A DNA stretch of 17,051 bases from an uncultured Oscillospiraceae bacterium (GTDB lineage: Bacteria > Bacillota_A > Clostridia > Oscillospirales > Oscillospiraceae): NCBI GenBank assembly GCA_900757695.1, contig CAAEOU010000121.1, positions 1 to 17,051 of the forward strand. Reading direction: 5' to 3'. Under the pieces are notes generated by a model, which saw only the letters and a program-made list of their open reading frames with translations, made no database searches and was not told the origin of the DNA. Positions 6,878 to 14,226 of the stretch are shown one piece after another. Made by a program: the position numbers and the translations under genes. Positions within the stretch are counted from its first letter, which is position 1. Every line of letters starts with the position of its first letter.

Positions 6878-8818
6878 ATGAAAACCAAATATCCTCATAT
6901 GTTTTCCCCCATTACCATTGGGGGTGTGACCTTCAAAAACCGGATCTGGTCGGCACCGGCCGGTGCCCATCTGCTCTATGGCAAGGAGGGCTATCCCAAC
7001 GACCATGTGGTGGCCTACTATGCCAATAAGGCAAGAGGCGGCAGCGCCAATATTACGGTGTCGGCCCAGAACATGGACATCTATCAGGAGTATGACAACG
7101 TCCATGCCCATGAGAATATCTTCGATTCGGAGAATCACCGGTTCTGGAATCATCTGACGGATGCCATCCACTTCTACGGGGCAAAGGCTTCGCTGGAGCT
7201 TCTGGGCTTTTCCTACCACGGAAGAAACTATAAGGGCGAGCTGGTAAGCTACTCCGTCAACGGCGAAGCGGGCACCCAGATCCTCGATCGTGCGGCCATG
7301 GAGAGCATTGCCTCCATCTATGCCGATGCGGCGGAGAATGCCCTGAAGTGCGGCTTTGATATGATCCTGATCCACGGGGGCCATGGCCTGATCCTCTCCC
7401 AGATGCTCTCCCCCAAGTTCAACACCCGCACCGATGAATTTGGCGGCAGCCTTGAGAATCGGGCAAAGTTCCCCATTATGATTCTGGACGCCATCCGCCA
7501 GCGGGTGGGGAAGAAGCTGCTGATCGAGTACCGGATCTCCGGCTCTGAGCTGGGGGGCGATGACTGCTTTACCCCGGATGACTGCGTTGCATTTTTGGAG
7601 ATGGTGCAGGATAAGATCGACATCGCCCATGTTTCCGCAGGCAGCTTCTTTACGGATACCGAGCACATCATGCACCCCAACAACTTCCTGCTGCCGGGCC
7701 ACAATACCTATCTGGCCGAGTATGTGAAGAAGTCCGGGAAGATCCACATTCCGGTTCTGACGCTGGGGGCCTATCAGCAGCCGGAGGATATCGAGGCCGC
7801 CCTTGCCGCAGGCAAGGCGGATATCGTGGCCATGGCCCGGGGCACCATTGCCGATGCAGCGCTGGTGAACAAGTCCCGGAAGGGCAGAGAGGATGAGATC
7901 ATCCCCTGCATCAAGTGCTTCCACTGTCTGGACTATCGCCGTGCGGCGACCTTTGGATGCTCCGTAAACCCCACCGTGGGCCGGGAGGCACGGCTTCCCG
8001 TACTGGTGCCGCCCAAGGAGGAGACCAAAAAGGTCGTGATCATCGGCGGCGGCCCTGCGGGCATGAAGGCGGCTGTTACCGCAAAGCAGCGGGGCCATGA
8101 GGTGATCCTGCTGGAGAAGAGCGACCGCCTTGGCGGCAAGCTGAACTTCTCCCGGCAGGTGCCCTTTAAGCGGGATCTGTGTAAGTTCATGGACTACCTG
8201 ATCCACATGGTGGACAAGTCCGGGGTTCAGGTGCGCCTGAATACCGAGGCCACCGTAGAGATGGTGGAGGCCATGGAGCCCGATGTGGTCATTGCGGCCG
8301 TTGGCGCAAAAGCGCTGGTGCCGCCGATCCCCGGCGTTGACGGCAAGAACGTCATCACGGCGGAAGAGGCATACCGGAAGGTAAAGGCCGGCGAGGACAT
8401 CGGTCAGAAGATCGCCGTACTGGGCGGCGGCGACGTGGGCTGCGAGACGGCGGTCTATCTGGCGCAGGAAGCCGGGAAGCAGGTTGGTCTTGTGGAAATG
8501 ACGGATACGCTGGCTGCGGCCTCCTGTGCCATTCCCAGAACCGCCATTACCAAGGAAATCGAGAAGTGCGTGGATGCGCATACCGGCTCCCGCTGCACGG
8601 GGATCACCGAACAGGGCATCTCCTATGTGGACGCAGAGGGCGAGCATTTCATGGAGGCGGACACGGTGGTGCTGTCTGCGGGCATGGTGCCTCAGAAGCA
8701 GCAGGCGGAGGCATTCCGCATGATCGCCGGAGAGTTCTTCCCCATTGGCGACTGCGTCAAGGCCAACAATGTCCGCACGGCGGTTCGCACTGGCTATGAC
8801 AGCGCCATTCAGCTCTGA
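6878..8818 (+). CDS. Old-Yellow-Enzyme-type iron-sulfur flavoprotein (dienoyl-CoA / 2-enoate reductase family)
   Basis: A 646-residue NAD(P)H-dependent redox enzyme, probably cytoplasmic. Domain order matches the dienoyl-CoA reductase, 2-enoate reductase and trimethylamine dehydrogenase group. An FMN-binding barrel (about 1-340) carries H166 and H169 in HGGH and then SPKFNTRTDEFGGSLENR. A 4Fe-4S site follows at C344, C347, C350 and C361, then NPTVGRE. An FAD fold (GGGPAG at 390-395, with E413 ending the second strand) encloses an NAD(P)-binding fold (GGGDVG at 516-521). The members known from this group reduce activated C=C bonds or oxidise amines. The position of the tyrosine proton donor in Old Yellow Enzymes is L171 here, which is unusual. 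Spacing of the cluster cysteines (x2, x2, x10) is tighter than in dienoyl-CoA reductase. The gene lies 11 bases after the membrane protein and 14 before the desulfidase. The substrate is unknown. Confidence 0.9.
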   Translation: MKTKYPHMFSPITIGGVTFKNRIWSAPAGAHLLYGKEGYPNDHVVAYYANKARGGSANITVSAQNMDIYQEYDNVHAHENIFDSENHRFWNHLTDAIHFYGAKASLELLGFSYHGRNYKGELVSYSVNGEAGTQILDRAAMESIASIYADAAENALKCGFDMILIHGGHGLILSQMLSPKFNTRTDEFGGSLENRAKFPIMILDAIRQRVGKKLLIEYRISGSELGGDDCFTPDDCVAFLEMVQDKIDIAHVSAGSFFTDTEHIMHPNNFLLPGHNTYLAEYVKKSGKIHIPVLTLGAYQQPEDIEAALAAGKADIVAMARGTIADAALVNKSRKGREDEIIPCIKCFHCLDYRRAATFGCSVNPTVGREARLPVLVPPKEETKKVVIIGGGPAGMKAAVTAKQRGHEVILLEKSDRLGGKLNFSRQVPFKRDLCKFMDYLIHMVDKSGVQVRLNTEATVEMVEAMEPDVVIAAVGAKALVPPIPGVDGKNVITAEEAYRKVKAGEDIGQKIAVLGGGDVGCETAVYLAQEAGKQVGLVEMTDTLAAASCAIPRTAITKEIEKCVDAHTGSRCTGITEQGISYVDAEGEHFMEADTVVLSAGMVPQKQQAEAFRMIAGEFFPIGDCVKANNVRTAVRTGYDSAIQL

Positions 8819-8832
8819 GAAAGAAGGCTACA

Positions 8833-10110
8833 ATGGAACAGAAAATTTATAATGCCTATGTAGACATTCTGAAGGAGGAGCTGCTGCCGGCCATGGGCTG
8901 TACGGAGCCCATTGCGGTGGCCTATGCCGGGGCGCTGGCACGGAAGGCCCTGGGGGCTCTGCCGGAGCGGGTGGAGCTCTGCGTCAGCGGCAATATCATC
9001 AAAAACGTCAAGTCCGTCATCGTCCCCCACACCGGGGGACGAAAGGGCCTGAAGGTGGCCGTGGCGGTGGGCCTGTGCTGCGGAGACCCGGAGGCGGAGC
9101 TGGAGGTCATTTCCGGTGTCACGGAGCAGCAGCTTCGGGCGCTGGATGCCTATCTGGAGCAGGTGCAGGTACAGATTATCGAATCCACGGCCAACTGCCC
9201 CTTTGACATTCAGGTGACGGCCCATGCCGGAAACGACACGGCCTATGCCCGGATCATCGGCCACCATACCAATGTGGTGTCCCTGGAAAAGAATGACACG
9301 GTATTGCTGGAGGTCCCCTTTGACGATGACGTGGTGCAGGCGCCGGAGAACCGGAAGCTGCTGAGCGTTGAAAATATCGTGAAATTCGCAGATGAAGTGA
9401 AGATCGGGGATGTGCAGGAGGTGCTTCAGCGGCAGATCGACTACAACATGGCCATTGCACAGGCGGGCATGGACGGCAGCTACGGTGCCACCATCGGCAA
9501 GATCCTGCTGAAATCCTATGGAAACTGCATTCAGAACCGTGCCAAGGCATGGGCGGCGGCAGGCTCTGACGCCAGAATGTGCGGCTGCGAGCTGCCGGTG
9601 GTCATCAACTCCGGCAGTGGAAATCAGGGCATGACGGCTTCCATTCCCGTGATTGTCTATGCCCGGGAGATGGGCATGACGCAGGATGCGCTGTACCGGG
9701 CGCTGGTGGTCTCTAATCTGGTGACCATCCACCTGAAAACCGGCATTGGCAGCCTGTCGGCCTACTGCGGCGCCACCAGTGCGGGCTGCGGCGCCGGTGC
9801 GGGCATCTGCTATCTCTACGGCGGGCGGTTCGACCAGATCAGTCATACCATCGTCAATGCGCTGGCCATCAATTCCGGCATGATCTGCGACGGCGCCAAG
9901 GCCAGCTGTGCGGCGAAGATCGCCTCTGCGGTGGAGGCCGGGCTGCTGGGCATGCAGATGAATATGCACGACAGCCAGTTCTTTGGCGGCGACGGCATCG
10001 TCATCAAGGGCGTGGAGAATACCATCCGGGCCGTGAGCCAGATCGCAAGAGACGGCATGCGGAGCACGGATCGTGAGATTATCCACCTGATGATCGGCGG
10101 CGAGGATTGA
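8833..10110 (+). CDS. cyuA: CyuA-like L-cysteine desulfidase family protein (serine-dehydratase-alpha fold)
   Basis: Resembles the cysteine desulfidase/UPF0597 family related to the iron-sulfur serine dehydratase alpha subunit. Characterised members split L-cysteine into H2S, ammonia and pyruvate using a 4Fe-4S cluster and no PLP. At 425 residues it is the usual length. Landmarks are MGCTEP with C23, SGNIIKNVKSVIVPHTGG (53-69), NSGSGNQG (259-266), YCGATSAGCGAGAG (311-324; C312, C319) and SGMICDGAKASCAAK (348-362; C352, C359). The conserved cysteines are the expected cluster ligands, though I cannot say which three or four serve. AAGAAGG (8821-8827) precedes the ATG, 14 bases after the flavoenzyme. 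Being encoded with a peptide importer, it could degrade cysteine from peptides or another beta-substituted amino acid. The family call is firm; the substrate is not. Confidence 0.87.
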   Translation: MEQKIYNAYVDILKEELLPAMGCTEPIAVAYAGALARKALGALPERVELCVSGNIIKNVKSVIVPHTGGRKGLKVAVAVGLCCGDPEAELEVISGVTEQQLRALDAYLEQVQVQIIESTANCPFDIQVTAHAGNDTAYARIIGHHTNVVSLEKNDTVLLEVPFDDDVVQAPENRKLLSVENIVKFADEVKIGDVQEVLQRQIDYNMAIAQAGMDGSYGATIGKILLKSYGNCIQNRAKAWAAAGSDARMCGCELPVVINSGSGNQGMTASIPVIVYAREMGMTQDALYRALVVSNLVTIHLKTGIGSLSAYCGATSAGCGAGAGICYLYGGRFDQISHTIVNALAINSGMICDGAKASCAAKIASAVEAGLLGMQMNMHDSQFFGGDGIVIKGVENTIRAVSQIARDGMRSTDREIIHLMIGGED

Positions 10111-10141
10111 TTGCCTGAGAAAAGTGTGTTAGAATGACCGG

Positions 10142-10149
10142 GAAAGGGG
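10142..10149 (+). promoter_or_regulatory. Ribosome site fixing the LysR start at 10158
   Basis: GAAAGGGG ends eight bases before ATG 10158, which gives the normal LysR N terminus MTVLQMQCFLEAA. The earlier in-frame ATG at 10134 has no ribosome site. The site also overlaps the region just after a possible extended -10 box (TGT-TAGAAT, 10127-10135). That box has no clear -35 partner and would leave almost no leader, so an independent promoter is doubtful. Confidence 0.6.
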
Positions 10150-10157
10150 CGAATGAA

Positions 10158-11090
10158 ATGACGGTTCTTCAGATGCAGTGTTTCTTGGAGGCGGCCCAGC
10201 TGGGCAGCTTTGCGGTGGCATCCGAAAAGCTGTATATTTCACAGCCCACCATGAGCCGGCAGATCCGCACACTGGAGGAGGAGCTGCAAACAGCGCTTTT
10301 TGTACGGGATCACAACGCAGTGAAGCTGACGGACATTGGCCGGGAGCTGCTGCCGAAGATCCGGAGCCTGTATGAGGGCTATGTGGGGGCCAGCAAGGAG
10401 ATCAAGGAGACGGTAAACCGTCGGCTGGATCGCCTGCGAATTGGGATTCTGGACAGCCTCAGCCTGACGGATCCCATGCGGGAGGCCATTTTGATGGTGA
10501 AAAGCGCCTATCCCGGGGCCCTGATCCAGATTTGCCATCTGCCCCTGCGGCAGAGCTATGGGGCACTGCGAGACGGCACGCTGGATGTGCTTTTTATGCT
10601 CAACACGGCCATGGCCCCGTGGGAGCGGGTGCGCTCCATGAAGCTCTACCGGGATCGGATGTGTCTGGCCGTTCCCTACGATCATCCCAATGCGGGCCTT
10701 GCGGTCATTACCAACGAGGAGATTCGGAAATATTTTGGGGACATGCACTACAGTCTGCTGGCGGCGGATGAATTTGAACCGCCGCTGCGGCTGGAAAAGG
10801 TCAATACGGTGGTGGGCTATCATGAGGGTTATGTCAACAAGCTGTCCGGGCCCTTTGCGGAGCTGGATGCCCTGATGATGCTGGTGCATGCCGGTGTGGG
10901 CATTACCTGCGTCAATGAGACCGGGGCACTGATGAACGATTCCAAGGTGCGTCTGATCCCGCTGGTGGATCAGACCCCCGATGGAATGCGGGATCATGAG
11001 GTGTTTATCAACCCCTATTGGCTTGAGGGCAGCGAAAGTGAGCTGCTTCGGTATTTCCTGAAATGCCTGAAGACCACCAACCGGTCATAG
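10158..11090 (+). CDS. LysR-type transcriptional regulator
   Basis: A 310-residue DNA-binding regulator of normal family length. The N-terminal winged helix-turn-helix (about 1-60) is clear: FLEAAQLGSFAVASEKLYIS, then QPTMSRQIRTLEEEL and LFVRDHNAVKLTDIGRELL. A linker helix and the periplasmic-binding-like effector domain (about 90-295) follow. LysR proteins usually bind T-N11-A dyads and respond to a metabolite of the pathway they control. The gene begins 47 bases after the desulfidase with no terminator between them, so it is probably co-transcribed with the importer operon. Its likely target is the operon's own upstream region (297-700), though LysR genes are more often divergent from their targets. 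It ends at a bidirectional terminator. Confidence 0.92.
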   Translation: MTVLQMQCFLEAAQLGSFAVASEKLYISQPTMSRQIRTLEEELQTALFVRDHNAVKLTDIGRELLPKIRSLYEGYVGASKEIKETVNRRLDRLRIGILDSLSLTDPMREAILMVKSAYPGALIQICHLPLRQSYGALRDGTLDVLFMLNTAMAPWERVRSMKLYRDRMCLAVPYDHPNAGLAVITNEEIRKYFGDMHYSLLAADEFEPPLRLEKVNTVVGYHEGYVNKLSGPFAELDALMMLVHAGVGITCVNETGALMNDSKVRLIPLVDQTPDGMRDHEVFINPYWLEGSESELLRYFLKCLKTTNRS

Positions 11091-11120
11091 GCAATCAGCT
11101 GCATAATGCCCCGCACACAA

Positions 11121-11152
11121 AAAACAGACGCCCACGGAAGGGCGTCTGTTTT
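11121..11152. terminator. Bidirectional terminator between lysR and threonine aldolase
   Basis: A perfect 13-pair stem (11121-11133 with 11140-11152) surrounds a six-base loop. Its outer arms are AAAA and TTTT, and a run of A precedes the left arm, so it can stop transcription from both sides. It lies 30 bases after the lysR stop codon and 22 bases beyond the minus-strand aldolase stop codon, fitting two convergent transcripts. Confidence 0.9.
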
Positions 11153-11174
11153 GCTTTGGCAGAAGTGTAGCGGA

Positions 11175-12218
11175 TCACAGGGCGGCGATCAGTGCCCTGA
11201 TATCGGCCTCCGTGGTGGCCCAGCTGGTGGCAAAGCGGACGGCGGTGCGGCCATCCTCCAGCTGCTCCCAGAAGCCAAAGGAGCAAATGCCGGACAGCCG
11301 GTCATAGGCCTCCCGGCTGAGAATCGGGAAGATCTGATTGGTGGGAGACCGGAACAGCAGGGGGTAGCCCTTTTCCATCAGCGCCTGCTGGAGCAGCTGG
11401 GCGTATTTTACGGCGGAATCACCGATGTGGAGGTAGAGGTCGTCGGTAAAGAGCCGGTCAAACTGAATGCCCAGCAGCCGCCCCTTGGCCAGCAGGGCCC
11501 CGTGCTGCTTGATGGTGGTAAAGAAATGCGGGATCAGGCCGGGCTTGGGGATTACAACGGCCTCGCCCAGCAGAGCGCCGCACTTGGTGCCGCCAATATA
11601 AAAGGCGTCACAGAGCTGGGACAGCGCCGGCAGGGTTACGTCATTTTCCGGGCTGGAAAGGCCATAGGCAAGCCGTGCGCCGTCCAGATAGAGCGGCAGC
11701 CCGTTTTTGCGGCAGACCTGACGGATGGCGGTGAGCTCCTCCAGAGAATAGAGGGTGCCGTACTCCGTGGGATGGGAGAGATAGACCATGCCGGGCATCA
11801 CCGTGTGCTCCCGGTTGGCGTCGCCGTTGTAGACATCCATGGCGTGGGCAATGGTCTCGGCAGAGAGCTTTCCAAGGGTATGGGGGAGCGTAAGGGCCTT
11901 GTGGCCGCCAAACTCAATGGCGCCTGCCTCATGGGTGGCAATGTGGCCGGTTTCGGCGCACAGAACGCCCTGATAGCCCCGCAGAAGCCCATCGATCACG
12001 GTGGCATTGGTCTGGGTGCCGCCTACCAGAAAGTAAATTTCGGCGTCCGGGCACCGGCAGGCATGGCGGAGCTTCTCCTTGGCGGCATCGCAGAAGGGGT
12101 CGAAGCCGTAGCCCTCGGTTTTTTGCAGATTGGTCTGCACCAGTGCTTCGAGAATGGAGGGATGGGCGCCCTCCATATAGTCAGAGGTAAATTGCAGCTT
12201 TGAATGGGTATCTGGCAT
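11175..12218 (-). CDS. ltaE: Low-specificity threonine aldolase family (PLP enzyme)
   Basis: Splits L-threonine or allo-threonine into glycine and acetaldehyde using pyridoxal phosphate. The 347-residue protein has the fold-type I features of the threonine aldolase/beta-eliminating lyase family: opening FTSDYMEGAHPSILEAL, cofactor contact region VGGTQTNATVI (65-75), D179 in LYLDGARLA contacting the pyridine ring, and Schiff-base lysine K212 in YIGGTKCGALLGE. The start at 12218 is chosen because AAAGGAG (12228-12234) sits nine bases upstream and the sequence then begins as in the family. The frame stays open for 48 more codons upstream, but those residues come from promoter DNA. The gene is transcribed alone, divergent from argS. 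It is close to, but convergent with, the importer operon, so a shared pathway is not implied. Confidence 0.9.
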   Translation of the reverse strand: MPDTHSKLQFTSDYMEGAHPSILEALVQTNLQKTEGYGFDPFCDAAKEKLRHACRCPDAEIYFLVGGTQTNATVIDGLLRGYQGVLCAETGHIATHEAGAIEFGGHKALTLPHTLGKLSAETIAHAMDVYNGDANREHTVMPGMVYLSHPTEYGTLYSLEELTAIRQVCRKNGLPLYLDGARLAYGLSSPENDVTLPALSQLCDAFYIGGTKCGALLGEAVVIPKPGLIPHFFTTIKQHGALLAKGRLLGIQFDRLFTDDLYLHIGDSAVKYAQLLQQALMEKGYPLLFRSPTNQIFPILSREAYDRLSGICSFGFWEQLEDGRTAVRFATSWATTEADIRALIAAL

Positions 12219-12227
12219 GTGCGTTTG

Positions 12228-12234
12228 CTCCTTT
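12228..12234 (-). promoter_or_regulatory. Ribosome site fixing the threonine aldolase start
   Basis: On the minus strand AAAGGAG lies nine bases before ATG 12218. No comparable site precedes the upstream in-frame ATG at 12362. Confidence 0.75.
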
Positions 12235-12251
12235 GTTTCAGTGTTTTTGTT

Positions 12252-12280
12252 ATTGTACAATGAAACAGCGGCGGTTGCAA
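12252..12280 (-). promoter_or_regulatory. Sigma-A promoter of threonine aldolase
   Basis: Read on the minus strand, TTGCAA (12275-12280) and TACAAT (12252-12257) are 17 bases apart. Transcription would start near 12245, giving a leader of about 27 bases before ATG 12218. The -10 box lies in the palindrome TTGTACAA (12253-12260) and overlaps the first copy of the repeated element described at 12255-12340. Confidence 0.75.
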
Positions 12281-12340
12281 GAGGCACTCCGGCGTATGTT
12301 TTACTGTACACCGGGAAAAAATCATGGTACAATAAAACAG
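12255..12340. repeat. Three copies of a GTACARTRAAACA element in the divergent promoter gap
   Basis: Copy 1 is GTACAATGAAACAG (12255-12268, plus). Copy 2 is GTACAGTAAAACA read on the minus strand (12297-12309). Copy 3 is GTACAATAAAACAG (12327-12340, plus). Copies 1 and 3 differ at one of 14 positions. Copies 2 and 3 are inverted with a 17-base spacer and differ at one of 13. The copies overlap the aldolase -10, the argS -35 and the argS -10. They may be operator sites, or may arise partly because TACAAT is itself a -10 word. Confidence 0.5.
12305..12333 (+). promoter_or_regulatory. Extended -10 promoter of argS
   Basis: An extended -10 TGG-TACAAT (12325-12333) is preceded at 17 bases by TGTACA (12305-12310), a four-of-six match to the -35 consensus. 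Transcription would start near 12340, with a leader of about 44 bases. No T-box leader with its specifier hairpin and antiterminator fits in this gap, so tRNA-sensing control of argS by that route is not supported. Confidence 0.65.
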
Positions 12341-12346
12341 TGAATC

Positions 12347-12364
12347 CTATGGTATCTTCCATAG
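12347..12364 (+). other. Small hairpin in the argS leader
   Basis: CTATGG (12347-12352) and CCATAG (12359-12364) form a perfect six-pair stem with a six-base loop, ending just before the purine-rich ribosome site (12366-12374). It may affect argS translation or mRNA stability, or may have no role. Confidence 0.35.
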
Positions 12365-12383
12365 CAGGAAAGGAAACGGAAAC

Positions 12384-14153
12384 ATGGAAAAACTCATCGA
12401 TTTGATCTCACAGCAGGTCTCCAAGGCATTTGAGGCTGCGGGCTTTGCGCCGGAGCTGGGGCGGGTCAGTGTTTCGGCCCGGCCGGATCTGTGTGAATAT
12501 CAGTGCAACGGCTGCATGAAGGCAGCAAAGGAATATCATAAGGCGCCCATTCAGATTGCGGAGGCAGTGGTAGCGCAGCTGAAGGAGAACCCCGCATTTT
12601 CCGCCGCAGAGGCGGTAAAGCCCGGCTTCATCAACCTGCGGCTTGCGCCGGAATACGTCAGGGACTATTTGATGCAGATGTCCGGGGCGGAGAAATTCGG
12701 CCTGCAGGGCGAGCAGGAGCCCAAGACCGTGGTCATCGACTACGGCGGCGCCAACGTGGCAAAGCCCCTGCACGTGGGCCATATTCGTCCCGCCATCATC
12801 GGCGAGGCGGTCAAGCGCATTGAGCGGTATATGGGGAACCGGGTGATCGGGGATGTACATCTGGGGGACTGGGGCCTTCAGATGGGCCTGATTATTGAGG
12901 GCATCCGGGAGCGTCAGCCGGAGCTGCCCTATTTTGACCCGGATTTTCAGGGAACGTATCCCAAGGAGCCTCCCTTTACCATTTCGGAGCTGGAGCAGAT
13001 CTACCCCGCAGCCTCGGCCAGAAGCAAGGAGGATCCGGAGTTTTCCGCCCGTGCCCATGAGGCAACCCTGAAGCTTCAGCAGGGGAATCCCGGCTATATG
13101 GCCATCTGGCATCATGTTATGGACGTCTCCGTGGCGGACCTCAAAAAGAACTACCAGAAGCTGAATGTAGAGTTTGACCTCTGGAAGGGCGAAAGCGATG
13201 CGGAGCCCTATATTGCGGATATGGTCAAATATCTCAAGGACGGGGGCTATGCGGTAGAGAGTCAGGGGGCGCTGGTGGTCAACGTGCAGGAGCCGGAGGA
13301 TAAAAAGGAGATCCCGCCCTGCATCATCCTGAAGTCTGACGGTGCGACCCTGTATGCCACCACGGACCTTGCAACGCTGGTACAGCGGGAGCAGGACTAT
13401 CACCCGGATAAGGTGCTCTATGTGGTGGATAAGCGGCAGGCCCTGCACTTTGAGCAGGTGTTCCGGACTGCAAAGAAATCTCATATTGTACCGGAGACCA
13501 CGGAGCTTCAGTTCCTTGGCTTCGGCACCATGAACGGCAAGGACGGAAAGCCCTTTAAGACCCGTTCCGGCGGTGTCATGCGGCTGGAGTACCTGATCTC
13601 CGAGATCACCGATACGGTCAAGCAGCGGATTCTGGAGAACAACATTATCACCGGGGATGCCGTGGATGAGATCGCAGGCATTATTGCGGTGGCGGCGCTG
13701 AAATACGGCGACCTTTCCAACCTTGCCACCAAGGACTATGCCTTTGATATGGATCGGTTCTCTGCCTTTGAGGGCAATACCGGCCCCTATATCCTCTATA
13801 CCATCGTCCGGATCAAGTCGATCCTGAGCAAGTATCAGGAGAAGACCGGAAAGAAGCCGGAGGAAGCCGTGCTGATGGCACCCCAGAACCAGATCGAAAA
13901 GGATCTGATGCTGCTGATCAGCCGCTTTGCGGACAACCTGCAGCTGGCCTATCGGGATACCCAGCCCAATGTGCTGTGCGCCTATATCTATGACCTGTGC
14001 GGCGCAGTGAACCGGTTCTACCATGAGACCCGGATCCTCACCGAGACGGATGCGCAGAAGCAGGCGGGGTATGTGGCCCTGATTACGCTGGCCAAGGGGA
14101 TTCTGGAGACCTGCATTGATCTTCTGGGCTTTGAAGCACCGGAAAAAATGTAA
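12384..14153 (+). CDS. argS: Arginyl-tRNA synthetase
   Basis: Charges tRNA-Arg with arginine in the cytoplasm. At 589 residues it is full length. The N-terminal ArgRS-specific domain (about 1-90) includes SARPDLCEYQCNGCMKAAK. The class I catalytic core has the HIGH motif as HVGH (130-133, within AKPLHVGHIRP) and an ArgRS-typical KMSKS equivalent, KPFKTRSGGVMRLEYLI, near residue 390. Many bacterial ArgRS lack a canonical KMSK, so this is not a defect. The C-terminal DALR anticodon-binding domain begins near YILYTIVRIKSI. AGGAAAGGA lies nine bases before the ATG. The gene starts a unit with sfsA and is separated from it by a strong intercistronic hairpin. Confidence 0.97.
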   Translation: MEKLIDLISQQVSKAFEAAGFAPELGRVSVSARPDLCEYQCNGCMKAAKEYHKAPIQIAEAVVAQLKENPAFSAAEAVKPGFINLRLAPEYVRDYLMQMSGAEKFGLQGEQEPKTVVIDYGGANVAKPLHVGHIRPAIIGEAVKRIERYMGNRVIGDVHLGDWGLQMGLIIEGIRERQPELPYFDPDFQGTYPKEPPFTISELEQIYPAASARSKEDPEFSARAHEATLKLQQGNPGYMAIWHHVMDVSVADLKKNYQKLNVEFDLWKGESDAEPYIADMVKYLKDGGYAVESQGALVVNVQEPEDKKEIPPCIILKSDGATLYATTDLATLVQREQDYHPDKVLYVVDKRQALHFEQVFRTAKKSHIVPETTELQFLGFGTMNGKDGKPFKTRSGGVMRLEYLISEITDTVKQRILENNIITGDAVDEIAGIIAVAALKYGDLSNLATKDYAFDMDRFSAFEGNTGPYILYTIVRIKSILSKYQEKTGKKPEEAVLMAPQNQIEKDLMLLISRFADNLQLAYRDTQPNVLCAYIYDLCGAVNRFYHETRILTETDAQKQAGYVALITLAKGILETCIDLLGFEAPEKM

Positions 14154-14163
14154 TTGTGAACAG

Positions 14164-14205
14164 GGAGCCTGCGGCATCGGCAGTTATTGCCCGGCCGCAG
14201 GCTCC
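14164..14205 (+). other. Intercistronic hairpin between argS and sfsA
   Basis: Arms 14164-14174 and 14195-14205 pair perfectly over 11 GC-rich positions. Inside the loop, GGCA (14179-14182) can pair with TGCC (14188-14191), making a longer two-part stem. It is followed by CTGGCAGTATG with no T run, so it is not an ordinary terminator. It starts 11 bases after the argS stop codon and ends just before the sfsA ribosome site (AGGAGG-like, 14217-14221). It may stabilise the argS message or reduce readthrough into sfsA. Confidence 0.6.
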
Positions 14206-14226
14206 TGGCAGTATGTGGAGGAAAAG

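Noticed and set aside
6410..8647. Minus-strand open frame of 745 codons opposite the flavoenzyme
   Set aside because: The plus strand encodes recognisable FMN, FAD, NAD and Fe-S motifs; the reverse frame has none and arises from GC-rich codon bias.
11106..12203. Plus-strand open frame of 365 codons opposite threonine aldolase
   Set aside because: It starts inside the terminator stem, lacks a ribosome site and has no family resemblance; the minus strand carries the PLP lysine motif.
12219..12383. T-box riboswitch upstream of argS
   Set aside because: The gap is only 165 bases and already holds two promoters; no specifier stem, T-box sequence or terminator is seen.
12408..14177. Minus-strand open frame of 589 codons opposite argS
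   Set aside because: It mirrors a full-length arginyl-tRNA synthetase and has no ribosome site or domain of its own.
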